63,134 nt of DNA from Pseudomonadota bacterium (GTDB lineage Bacteria; Pseudomonadota; Gammaproteobacteria; Steroidobacterales; MnTg04): positions 1-63,134 of the forward strand of contig JACZVC010000002.1 in assembly GCA_022572885.1 (NCBI GenBank). The letters are read 5' to 3'. The translations under genes and the position numbers were made by a program. The notes beneath the pieces were generated by a model, which was not told the origin of the DNA, did not search any database, and saw only the letters and a program-made list of their open reading frames with translations. Each line of letters opens with the position of its first letter. The stretch's first letter is position 1. Of this stretch, positions 56,715 to 63,134 are shown piece by piece.

Positions 56715-57364
56715 TTGTCGCCAGTCCGCGTTATATCGTGGTGGAAGGCCCGATTGGCGTCGGCAAGACCAGCCTCGCCAGGCGCCTGGCGGACAGTTTC
56801 GCTTGCGACCTGGTCGAAGAAAAGCCCTGGTCGAACCCATTCCTCGAGCGGTTTTACCAGGACCCGCGCGGCGGCGCGTTGCCGGTGCAATTGTTTTTCT
56901 TGTTTCAGCGCGCCCGTCAGCTTGAGGAGGAACGCCAGCGCGACCTGTTCAGCCCGGTCAAGGTGGCCGACTACCTGATGGAGAAGGACCGGCTGTTCGC
57001 GGAACTGATACTGGACCCGCAGGAGTGGGAGTTGTATCAGCAGATCTATGAGCGCCTCGATATTCAGCCGCCGACCCCCGATTTGGTGATCTACCTCCAG
57101 GCGCCGGTCAAGGTATTGCTGGAAAGAGTCGCCAGGCGCGGCGTCAGATTTGAACAATTGATAAAGCGTGACTACCTTGAGCAACTGATGGAAGCTTATG
57201 CCCGATTTTTTCACCAGTACGACGAATCGCCGTTACTGATTATCAACACGGCGGATATCGATCCGGTGGGCAACGATACTGATTTCCAGCAGTTGCTGGA
57301 GCAGGTGAATTCGATTCGCAGCGGCCGGCATTTTTACAACCCGGTTAGTCGCAGCATCGCCTGA
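56711..57364 (+). CDS. Deoxynucleoside kinase (dNK/dGK-dAK family)
   Basis: 217 residues. N-terminal P-loop YIVVEGPIGVGKTSLARRLA, then NPFLERFYQDP, DYLMEKDRLFAELIL (the E/DR-type substrate region) and VIYLQAPVKVLLERVARRG (lid). Phosphorylates deoxynucleosides from ATP in a salvage step. It sits inside the folK-panB operon (ATGA overlap; 11 bases to panB), an arrangement with no direct pathway link to either. Confidence 0.88.
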   Translation: MIVASPRYIVVEGPIGVGKTSLARRLADSFACDLVEEKPWSNPFLERFYQDPRGGALPVQLFFLFQRARQLEEERQRDLFSPVKVADYLMEKDRLFAELILDPQEWELYQQIYERLDIQPPTPDLVIYLQAPVKVLLERVARRGVRFEQLIKRDYLEQLMEAYARFFHQYDESPLLIINTADIDPVGNDTDFQQLLEQVNSIRSGRHFYNPVSRSIA

Positions 57365-57375
57365 CAGGAGACCGC

Positions 57376-58206
57376 ATGTATACGCATTTGCAACAAAGAG
57401 ACTCGGACAAGCCGCCGGTAACGATCTCGACGCTCGAAAAAATGAAGGCAGAGGGGATGCCGATCGCCTGCCTGACCGCATACGATGCAAGTTTTGCCAA
57501 CCTGGTGGATGAGGCCGGCGTCGACCTGGTGCTGGCCGGCGATTCGCTGGGCATGGTGATCCAGGGGCATCCGACGACGGTGCCGGTCACCGTCGATGAC
57601 GTCGTTTATCACTGCAAGGCAGTTGCCCGCGGCCTGACCCGGTCGTTCCTGGTCGGTGACCTGCCGTTTCTCAGTTATACGACGCCGCAGCAGGCCATGG
57701 GTAATTCAAGGCGCCTGATGCAGGAAGGGCGCGCCAAGATGGTCAAACTCGAAGGCGGGGCGATGCAGGTGGAAATCGTCGAATACCTGGCCTCGCGGGA
57801 TGTGCCGGTCTGTGCCCACATCGGCCTGAAACCCCAGTCGGTACACAAGCTTGGCGGTTACAAGATCCAGGGGCGCGACCCCGCGACCGCGAAACAAATG
57901 CTCGCGGATGCCAGGGCGCTGGAAAACGCGGGTGCCGACATCGTCTTGCTCGAATGCATCCCCAACGAACTCGGCGCCAGGATTACCAGCGAACTCAAGG
58001 TGCCGGTGATTGGCATCGGTGCGGGTCCGGATGTCGACGGCCAGATCCTGGTCCTGTACGACATCCTGAATATTACGATCGGTCGCAAGCCGCGCTTTGC
58101 ACAGGATTTCACGATTGGCGGCCGCAGCCCGATCGACGCGGTCAAGGCCTATGTCGAAGCCGTGCGCAGCGGCGACTACCCGGCGCCGGAGCATTGTTTC
58201 AGTTAA
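57376..58206 (+). CDS. panB: 3-methyl-2-oxobutanoate hydroxymethyltransferase
   Basis: 276 residues. PanB barrel: PIACLTAYDASFANLVDEAG, LAGDSLGMVIQGH (metal-binding Asp), VKLEGG, HIGLKPQSVH, and VLLECIPNELG with catalytic Glu. First committed step of pantothenate synthesis. Clear ribosome site GGAGACC before ATG. One-base overlap with panC. Confidence 0.97.
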   Translation: MYTHLQQRDSDKPPVTISTLEKMKAEGMPIACLTAYDASFANLVDEAGVDLVLAGDSLGMVIQGHPTTVPVTVDDVVYHCKAVARGLTRSFLVGDLPFLSYTTPQQAMGNSRRLMQEGRAKMVKLEGGAMQVEIVEYLASRDVPVCAHIGLKPQSVHKLGGYKIQGRDPATAKQMLADARALENAGADIVLLECIPNELGARITSELKVPVIGIGAGPDVDGQILVLYDILNITIGRKPRFAQDFTIGGRSPIDAVKAYVEAVRSGDYPAPEHCFS

Positions 58207-59054
58207 TGCAGACCATAACTTCCGTTGAGCTGCTGCAGAGCCAGATCGCCCAGTGGAAAAGCCGGGGGCACACGATCGGCCTGGTGCCGACCATGGGCGA
58301 CTTGCACGAAGGCCACCTGAGCCTGGTCCGGCTGGCCCGTGAACAGGCTGATCGCCTGGTGGTCAGCATTTTTGTCAACCCGCTGCAATTCGGGCCTGAC
58401 GAGGATTTCGATCGTTATCCACGGAAACTGGGCGCCGATTCCGGCCTGCTGGAAAAAGAGCAAGTCGATGCTGTGTATGCGCCAGGCCAAGCGGCGATGT
58501 ATCCGCAAGGTGGACAATCCGTGCCGCAGGCCTCGGCCGGCGAACTCGGCGGTATCCTGTGTGGCGCCAGCAGGCCTGGCCATTTCGATGGCGTTGCGAC
58601 GGCCGTGAATCGTTTGTTTGAGGTTGTGCAACCGGATTTGGCGGTGTTTGGGCTAAAGGATTACCAGCAGCTATTGGTGATACGCCAACTGGTGGCCGAA
58701 CGGGATCTGGCGGTTGATATCCTCGGTGGACCGACCTGCCGGGAAGCGGACGGCCTGGCAATGAGCACGCGCAACCGTTATCTGAATGCAAAGGAAAGGG
58801 CGGTTGCGCCACGCCTTTATGCTGAACTGCAGACAGCGGCGGCGCTGATCAGAGCCGGCTCGCCGGCGCGTGTACAAATACTCGAGCGGGCGGTTGAAAA
58901 TCTTGCCGCGGCAGGTTTTCGGCCGATCTATTTCGAGTTGCGCCGGGCCACCGATCTGTCGGTAGCGGGCAAAAAAGACCAGGACCTTGCGCTGTTGACC
59001 GCCGCTTGCCTCGGCAAAACTCGCTTGATCGATAACCTGTTGTTTTCGTTATAA
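58206..59054 (+). CDS. panC: Pantothenate synthetase
   Basis: 282 residues from ATG 58206. Class I synthetase-like: LVPTMGDLHEGHLSLVR (HIGH-like), VSIFVNPLQFGPDEDFDRYPR and VFGLKDYQQLLVIRQLV plus LAMSTRNRYL (KMSKS-like) are complete. Condenses pantoate and beta-alanine. Confidence 0.97.
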   Translation: MQTITSVELLQSQIAQWKSRGHTIGLVPTMGDLHEGHLSLVRLAREQADRLVVSIFVNPLQFGPDEDFDRYPRKLGADSGLLEKEQVDAVYAPGQAAMYPQGGQSVPQASAGELGGILCGASRPGHFDGVATAVNRLFEVVQPDLAVFGLKDYQQLLVIRQLVAERDLAVDILGGPTCREADGLAMSTRNRYLNAKERAVAPRLYAELQTAAALIRAGSPARVQILERAVENLAAAGFRPIYFELRRATDLSVAGKKDQDLALLTAACLGKTRLIDNLLFSL

Positions 59055-59150
59055 TCGCTTGTAGTTGCCTCGGACCGTCGGTAAAATTTCGCGCCAGCGA
59101 TGGGTAGGCTAAAGTGCGCCTGGGCCGTAACAAATGACAGGAAGACCTAA

Positions 59151-59531
59151 ATGCAGCTCACCTTGTTGACCGCAAAACTGCACCGCGCGTGCGTTACCCA
59201 TGCCGAGCTCGATTACGAGGGCTCATGCGCAATCGATACGAATCTGCTCGATGCCGCCGGCATCAAGGAATATGAGCAAATTCAGATTTATAACATCGCG
59301 AATGGTGAGCGCTTTACGACCTATGCGATTCGGGCGGAACACGGATCTAAAATCGTATCGGTAAACGGGGCGGCGGCCCACAAGGCGTCCCCCGGCGATC
59401 GCCTGATTATTTGCACCTACGCGGCGATGTCTGAGCAGGAGGCCAGCAGGCACCAGCCGCGGCTGGTTTATCTGAACGAGCGCAACGAGATCACGCGTAC
59501 CGCCAACACCACCCCGGTGCAGGCGGCCTGA
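59151..59531 (+). CDS. panD: Aspartate 1-decarboxylase
   Basis: 126 residues, pyruvoyl enzyme. G24-S25 in DYEGSCAID is the self-cleavage site that forms the pyruvoyl group; K9 and Y58-type residues are placed as expected ([18 protein letters not shown]). Makes beta-alanine for PanC. 96 bases after panC, same direction. Confidence 0.97.
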   Translation: MQLTLLTAKLHRACVTHAELDYEGSCAIDTNLLDAAGIKEYEQIQIYNIANGERFTTYAIRAEHGSKIVSVNGAAAHKASPGDRLIICTYAAMSEQEASRHQPRLVYLNERNEITRTANTTPVQAA

Positions 59532-59585
59532 GCTTTTCCCAGGAGCCTAGCGACGAACACTGGAGTCCGGCAATCGCCTAGCGGG

Positions 59586-60542
59586 CTAGCCGGCGATCTG
59601 GTTACGACCACTGAGCTTGGCCCGGTAGAGCGCGGAGTCGGCTCGCTGCAATAATGTTTCCAGCACGTCGCCCGGTTGCATCTCGGCGATGCCCATTGAG
59701 ATGGTGACTTTGAACGGCGGTCCTTGGTCGCCCAGGGGATCGCCTTCCTCAACGGCCTTGCGGACCCGTTCGCCACACTGTAACGCTTGCTCTATTTTCG
59801 TATCCGGCAGCAAAACCACGAATTCATCGCCGCCATAACGCGCGATCATATCGGTCGGCCGGAACTGGCCACACAGCGAATCCGCAACGAAGCAGAGTGC
59901 TTCATCGCCGGCCAGGTGCCCATAGCGGTCGTTGAAGCGCTTGAAATAATCGACATCGACGATTCCCAGGCAGGCCGGGTCGGCATCGGTCTGACAGCGT
60001 TTAATCTTGCGTCTGAACATGTCTTCCATCCAGTGGCGATTTTTCAGGTTGGTCAAGGCGTCGGTTATCGCGTTGCGCTCGAATTGTTTGAGGGCGCCGA
60101 CATTGTCCATAATGACCTGGTTGTCAAAACGGACCCGCGACGACAGCACGGTCAGGAGGTTCCTGGCAAAGTTATGCGAGGTGTTGATCAAGGTCCACAG
60201 CAAATCGTGACTGATTACCACCAGGTGGCTGTCTTCGGCTGCGACCACATAGGCCGATGGGTCCCGGTCCTCGATTATCGACATTTCACCGACGCACGAG
60301 CCCTGCGGGAGTTTGGTCAGAGGCGCATTGCTGAGACTGTTGAGGTGAACTTGCAGGCTGCCGCTGAGAATCAGGTAAACCTTGTCGTTTTCCTTATCCG
60401 GCGAGAGCAGGAGGTCGCCTGATTTCAGATCCAGTCTCTCCGTGTCTTGCAGGCAGGACGCCACGAGTTCCGGATCTACTCCCTGGAACAGTTCCATGCT
60501 GCTGGACAGCATACGATATAAGGCGCTGGTTGATGCAGCCAC
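59586..60542 (-). CDS. cNMP-binding domain diguanylate cyclase (GGDEF)
   Basis: 318 residues from GTG 60542 (GGAGG 5 bases upstream). N-terminal cyclic-nucleotide-binding fold (about 15-135; LILSGSLQVHL, VGEMSII). GGDEF domain 157-318 with DALTNLKNRHW, intact G-G-D-E-F (237-241) and an inhibitory I-site R-P-T-D (228-231). It lacks a membrane helix. Predicted c-di-GMP synthase with product inhibition, gated by a nucleotide or other ligand. Two inverted repeats lie just upstream of its start. Confidence 0.9.
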   Translation of the reverse strand: MAASTSALYRMLSSSMELFQGVDPELVASCLQDTERLDLKSGDLLLSPDKENDKVYLILSGSLQVHLNSLSNAPLTKLPQGSCVGEMSIIEDRDPSAYVVAAEDSHLVVISHDLLWTLINTSHNFARNLLTVLSSRVRFDNQVIMDNVGALKQFERNAITDALTNLKNRHWMEDMFRRKIKRCQTDADPACLGIVDVDYFKRFNDRYGHLAGDEALCFVADSLCGQFRPTDMIARYGGDEFVVLLPDTKIEQALQCGERVRKAVEEGDPLGDQGPPFKVTISMGIAEMQPGDVLETLLQRADSALYRAKLSGRNQIAG

Positions 60543-60558
60543 TGCGTCCTCCCGACCA

Positions 60559-60572
60559 TGTACTTAAGTACA
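60559..60572. repeat. 14-bp perfect palindrome upstream of the GGDEF gene
   Basis: TGTACTTAAGTACA, 17 bases before the GTG start (60542), just outside the ribosome site. Suits a dimeric repressor or can form a hairpin over the leader. Confidence 0.5.
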
Positions 60573-60575
60573 ACA

Positions 60576-60615
60576 ACTTATGTCATCCGCGGGGCATGAG
60601 CCTCGAGACATAAGT
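60576..60615. repeat. Spaced 9-bp inverted repeat upstream of the GGDEF gene
   Basis: ACTTATGTC (60576-60584) and GACATAAGT (60607-60615) are exact reverse complements separated by 22 bases. The element lies between queG and the GGDEF gene. It could be a hairpin in the leader or a regulator site; it is not followed by a T-run on the leftward strand. Confidence 0.5.
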
Positions 60616-60675
60616 CCTCGTCCACATTTGAGGATAAAGGGATTTCAGGGATTTTCTTTGAAGTAGTTCCGCTTT

Positions 60676-61767
60676 TTACATATTGCACGACGATTTACGC
60701 CGGTTTTTTCCGGAAATCAGTTTTTCCAGCGCCCATTCGATGTGTTCCCTGACCATCTCATCCGGGTGGTCCTTGCGTGACCTGAGGGTGGCGATGACCT
60801 CCTTTGAAGGTTCGGCATTGCCTAATGCCACGGCCACGTTGCGTAGCCAGCCCGCATAACCGGCCCTGCGGATCGCACTGCCTTTGGTTTTTTGCAGAAA
60901 CTCGTTTTCGCTCCACGCGAACAACTCGACCAGTTTTTTCCGATCGAGTTCATGACGAGGCTGGAAATCCCGTTCGCAGCTCAGTTTCGCGAACTTGTTC
61001 CAGGGGCAGACAAGCTGGCAGTCGTCGCACCCGTAAATACGGTTGCCCATCGCTTCCCGAAATTCAACCGGGATGGCGCCGCGATTTTCGATGGTGAGGT
61101 AAGAGATGCAGCGGCGGGCATCGACCTGGTACGGCGCGATAATCGCCTGGGTCGGACAAACATCCAGGCAGGCGCGGCAGGATCCACAATGATTGGCGAC
61201 CGGCTGGTCTGGCGGCAATGGCAGATCTACAAAAATTTCACCAAGAAAAAACCAGGAGCCAGCCTCACGGTTGATCAGGTTTGTGTGTTTGCCGATCCAG
61301 CCGAGCCCCGAATTTCTGGCCAGCGCTTTTTCCAGTACCGGCGCGCTATCGACAAAAACCCGGTAACCGAGTTTGCCAATGGCTTGCCGGATGCGCTCCG
61401 CCAGCTTCGCCAAACGGGGCCTGAGCAGTTTGTGATAATCACGGCCCAGCGCGTAACGCGACACATAGGCACGATCTCGTTGTGCCAGCGTTTGCCACGC
61501 GTCCGCCGCATCGGGCCAGTAATCCATGCGAGCGCTGATCACGCTGAGCGTTCCTGGCAGCAATTCGGCGGGCCGGCTGCGCATCGTGCCGTGACGCACC
61601 ATGTAATCCATCGTGCCATGCCGTCCGGCGGCCAGCCATCGTTTTAGATGCTGTTCATCCTCATCGAGCTCTATCGAGCCAAAGCCGATTTGCTGAAAAC
61701 CCAGTTCATTGCCCCAGCGGCGAATCTGGTCCGCGAGCCCGGCTAAATTGTTTGGCGTGATATTCAT
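60676..61767 (-). CDS. queG: Epoxyqueuosine reductase
   Basis: 363 residues from ATG 61767 (MNITPNNLAGLADQI), chosen because E. coli QueG begins close to the WGNELGFQQIGF block; longer starts (61800, 61851) have poor ribosome sites. Two [4Fe-4S] motifs: CGSCRACLDVCPTQAI and CDDCQLVCPWN; cobalamin-binding region around LGWIGKHTNLIN. Reduces epoxyqueuosine to queuosine in tRNA. C-terminal helical repeat-like tail (LRSRKDHPDEMVREHIEWAL). Confidence 0.93.
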   Translation of the reverse strand: MNITPNNLAGLADQIRRWGNELGFQQIGFGSIELDEDEQHLKRWLAAGRHGTMDYMVRHGTMRSRPAELLPGTLSVISARMDYWPDAADAWQTLAQRDRAYVSRYALGRDYHKLLRPRLAKLAERIRQAIGKLGYRVFVDSAPVLEKALARNSGLGWIGKHTNLINREAGSWFFLGEIFVDLPLPPDQPVANHCGSCRACLDVCPTQAIIAPYQVDARRCISYLTIENRGAIPVEFREAMGNRIYGCDDCQLVCPWNKFAKLSCERDFQPRHELDRKKLVELFAWSENEFLQKTKGSAIRRAGYAGWLRNVAVALGNAEPSKEVIATLRSRKDHPDEMVREHIEWALEKLISGKNRRKSSCNM

Positions 61768-61776
61768 ATTAACGAC

Positions 61777-61784
61777 ATTATAAT
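61777..61784. promoter_or_regulatory. Bidirectional -10-like palindrome between queG and nnr
   Basis: ATTATAAT contains TATAAT on both strands. Leftward it ends 9 bases before the queG ATG, so a transcript from it would be almost leaderless. -35 boxes are weak on both sides. Confidence 0.35.
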
Positions 61785-62064
61785 AAGCATTCGATGCCAT
61801 GTTCTCCCAAGTATTGAAGACAACTGTTTTAGCCGCCCCTGTTTGGCCCACAGAATGGCGGGGGGAGGCCGGGAGCGGGCTTATCGAATTGGGACCGTTA
61901 CGATCCGAATGCGGAGGTACGAAGTGTTGAGGAGTTTCTTAAGGTTGTTGAGCAGGATAAGTATTGTTGTTTCTATGGCTAGCCATTGGGCGCGAAACCA
62001 GGTGATGCAGTTCGCTCCCTACGGTCGCCGGACCGGCGTGACCGCCGGCCGCTGATCACGCGAC

Positions 62065-63134
62065 ATGCAACGGCTCCCCAAAAACCTGTATCTGGCCAGC
62101 CAGGTTCGTGAATTCGACCGGCGGGCGATCGAGGATCATGCGCTACCCGGTTATACATTGATGACCCGCGCGGGTGAAGCCGTGTACACGGTTATTGGCG
62201 AGCGCTGGCCGGAGGCGCGCACGCTGGCCATCGTCTGCGGGGCTGGCAATAATGCGGGGGACGGGCTGGTGGTTGCCCGGCTGGCGTTGGCCGCGGACCT
62301 GACCGTGCATCTGCTGACCTTGCACCCGATCGACCGGCTAGGCGGTGACGCGGCGAAGGCCTGTCAGGATTTCAAAGCCGCCGGTGGCGAGGCGGTCGAA
62401 TTCTCCGAATCGCTGTTGGCCGGCGCAGATGTGATTGTCGATGGCATCCTGGGCACCGGGCTGGACCGACCGGTTGGCGGCGCATTTGCCCAGGCCATCG
62501 CAGCCATCAACGAACAGGGCAAGCCGGTTCTTGCACTGGATATACCCAGCGGACTGTCGGCCGATACGGGCTTGCCGATGGGGGTGACGATCAAGGCGGC
62601 AGCAACGGTCAGTTTCGTCGCGCTCAAAGCCGGGCTTTTCCTCGGATCAGGACCAGGCTTTTGCGGCGAGATCTTTTTTGCCGGGCTGGATGTCCCGGAT
62701 GTGGTTTACGACCACGCCGACCCGGTCGCCGAATTGTTGCAAGAAGATGAGATCCTGGAGTTGTTGCCGGCGCGCGCGAAAACCGCGCACAAAGGTGACT
62801 TCGGCCATGTCCTGATCGTGGGCGGCGGGCCGGGAATGCCGGGCGCGGCATGCCTCGCGGGTGAAGCGGCGTTGCGCAGCGGCGCGGGTTTGGTCAGTGT
62901 TGCCACCCACCCCGGGCACCTGGATTTTTTCGCCAGCCGGCCCGAATTGATGTGCCATGGGATCGATGAGCCCGGTCAACTCACAGCATTGATAGAAAAA
63001 GCCGATGTTATTGCGCTGGGGCCTGGACTGGGGCAAAGCGACTGGGCAAGACCGCTTTGGGACGCAGTCATCGCAGGCGATCGTCCGCTGGTTATCGACG
63101 CCGACGGTCTAAACTGGCTGGCGCAGTTTCCGGC
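62065..63134 (+). CDS. nnr: Bifunctional NAD(P)HX epimerase/dehydratase (partial)
   Basis: The first 356 residues are in the window; the gene continues past the right edge. N-terminal epimerase domain (YjeF_N): GAGNNAGDGLVVARLAL, DGILGTGLDRPVGG, ALDIPSGLSADTG. The C-terminal carbohydrate-kinase-like dehydratase begins near residue 230: KTAHKGDFGHVLIVGGGPGMPGA, ALGPGLGQSDWA and LVIDADGLNWLAQFP. Repairs hydrated NADH/NADPH. Divergent from queG with a 297-base gap holding no credible gene. Nnr often heads a tsaE-containing operon. Confidence 0.95.
   Translation, partial: MQRLPKNLYLASQVREFDRRAIEDHALPGYTLMTRAGEAVYTVIGERWPEARTLAIVCGAGNNAGDGLVVARLALAADLTVHLLTLHPIDRLGGDAAKACQDFKAAGGEAVEFSESLLAGADVIVDGILGTGLDRPVGGAFAQAIAAINEQGKPVLALDIPSGLSADTGLPMGVTIKAAATVSFVALKAGLFLGSGPGFCGEIFFAGLDVPDVVYDHADPVAELLQEDEILELLPARAKTAHKGDFGHVLIVGGGPGMPGAACLAGEAALRSGAGLVSVATHPGHLDFFASRPELMCHGIDEPGQLTALIEKADVIALGPGLGQSDWARPLWDAVIAGDRPLVIDADGLNWLAQFP

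Noticed and set aside
60543-60675. c-di-GMP riboswitch upstream of the GGDEF gene
   Set aside because: The leader has inverted repeats but none of the conserved GEMM segments I could recognise.
61843-62055. 70-codon rightward frame before nnr
   Set aside because: Arg-rich, starts within queG's upstream region and has no ribosome site or known product.

Overview
The window reads as a chromosomal segment of a GC-rich gammaproteobacterium, probably environmental. This rests on gene order and family membership; no database was searched. The supporting blocks are metG next to rsxABCDGE-nth, apbC divergent from that long leftward block, purMN divergent from a DUF2066/Hda cluster, pepA-holC-valS divergent from lptFG, pcnB-folK-panBCD, and pilT-type ATPases. 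Nearly all of it is dense, operon-like housekeeping DNA with many 1-14 bp gene overlaps. I saw no insertion sequence, prophage or CRISPR array.

Layout. 1-15128 is a long leftward run. In transcription order it holds a HEAT-repeat/Ser-Thr kinase fusion, two PilT/PilU ATPases, a short-form methionyl-tRNA synthetase, the Rsx/Rnf electron-transport complex with endonuclease III, a DUF692-DUF2063-DoxX (bufferin/Hvf-type) cassette with no visible precursor peptide, and the first 95 bp of a probable TPR-type regulator. 15353-17013 is apbC-dcd. 17033-19489 (leftward) is purM-purN-DUF3108. 19650-22276 is DUF2066, a CDP-alcohol phosphatidyltransferase, hda and DUF2069. 22278-23221 is arsC-wrbA. 23338-23990 is a small lipoprotein and acylphosphatase. 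23998-26291 is proS and a lytic transglycosylase. 26432-32575 (rightward) is an IlvC homologue lacking two catalytic residues, pssA, family-4 uracil-DNA glycosylase, rimI, prfC and a UMF1-type transporter. 32602-41711 (leftward) is pepA-holC-hypothetical-valS and then moxR-DUF58-transglutaminase. 41859-44044 is lptF-lptG. 44038-47625 (leftward) is a secreted HEAT protein, a GlyGly-CTERM M14 carboxypeptidase and an RDD protein. 48252-50891 is queD with a TPR-methyltransferase. 50985-54430 is a ToxR/CadC-type TPR regulator divergent from a secreted Cys/His/Asp-rich protein that ends in a strong terminator. 54688-54762 is tRNA-Glu(CUC). 54843-59531 is pcnB-folK-dNK-panB-panC-panD. 59586-61767 (leftward) is queG and a cNMP-binding diguanylate cyclase. 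The window ends inside nnr.

How the genes work together. Rsx/Rnf with nth, lptFG with pepA/holC/valS, and folK with panBCD are standard modules. The accessory candidates worth most attention are four. (1) The regulator/secreted-protein pair at 50985-54430 has two 7-bp direct repeats at 11-bp period, placed as an activator site for an OmpR/PhoB-fold regulator. (2) The IlvC homologue at 26432-27430 has Leu and Cys at positions where ketol-acid reductoisomerases carry catalytic Lys and a metal-binding Glu. (3) The HEAT-kinase fusion lies directly upstream of two pilus-retraction ATPases. (4) The DUF692/DUF2063 cassette has no adjacent precursor gene. RsxD also carries Ser in place of its flavinylated Thr. 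All functional statements are by recognition of sequence motifs and need profile searches to confirm.
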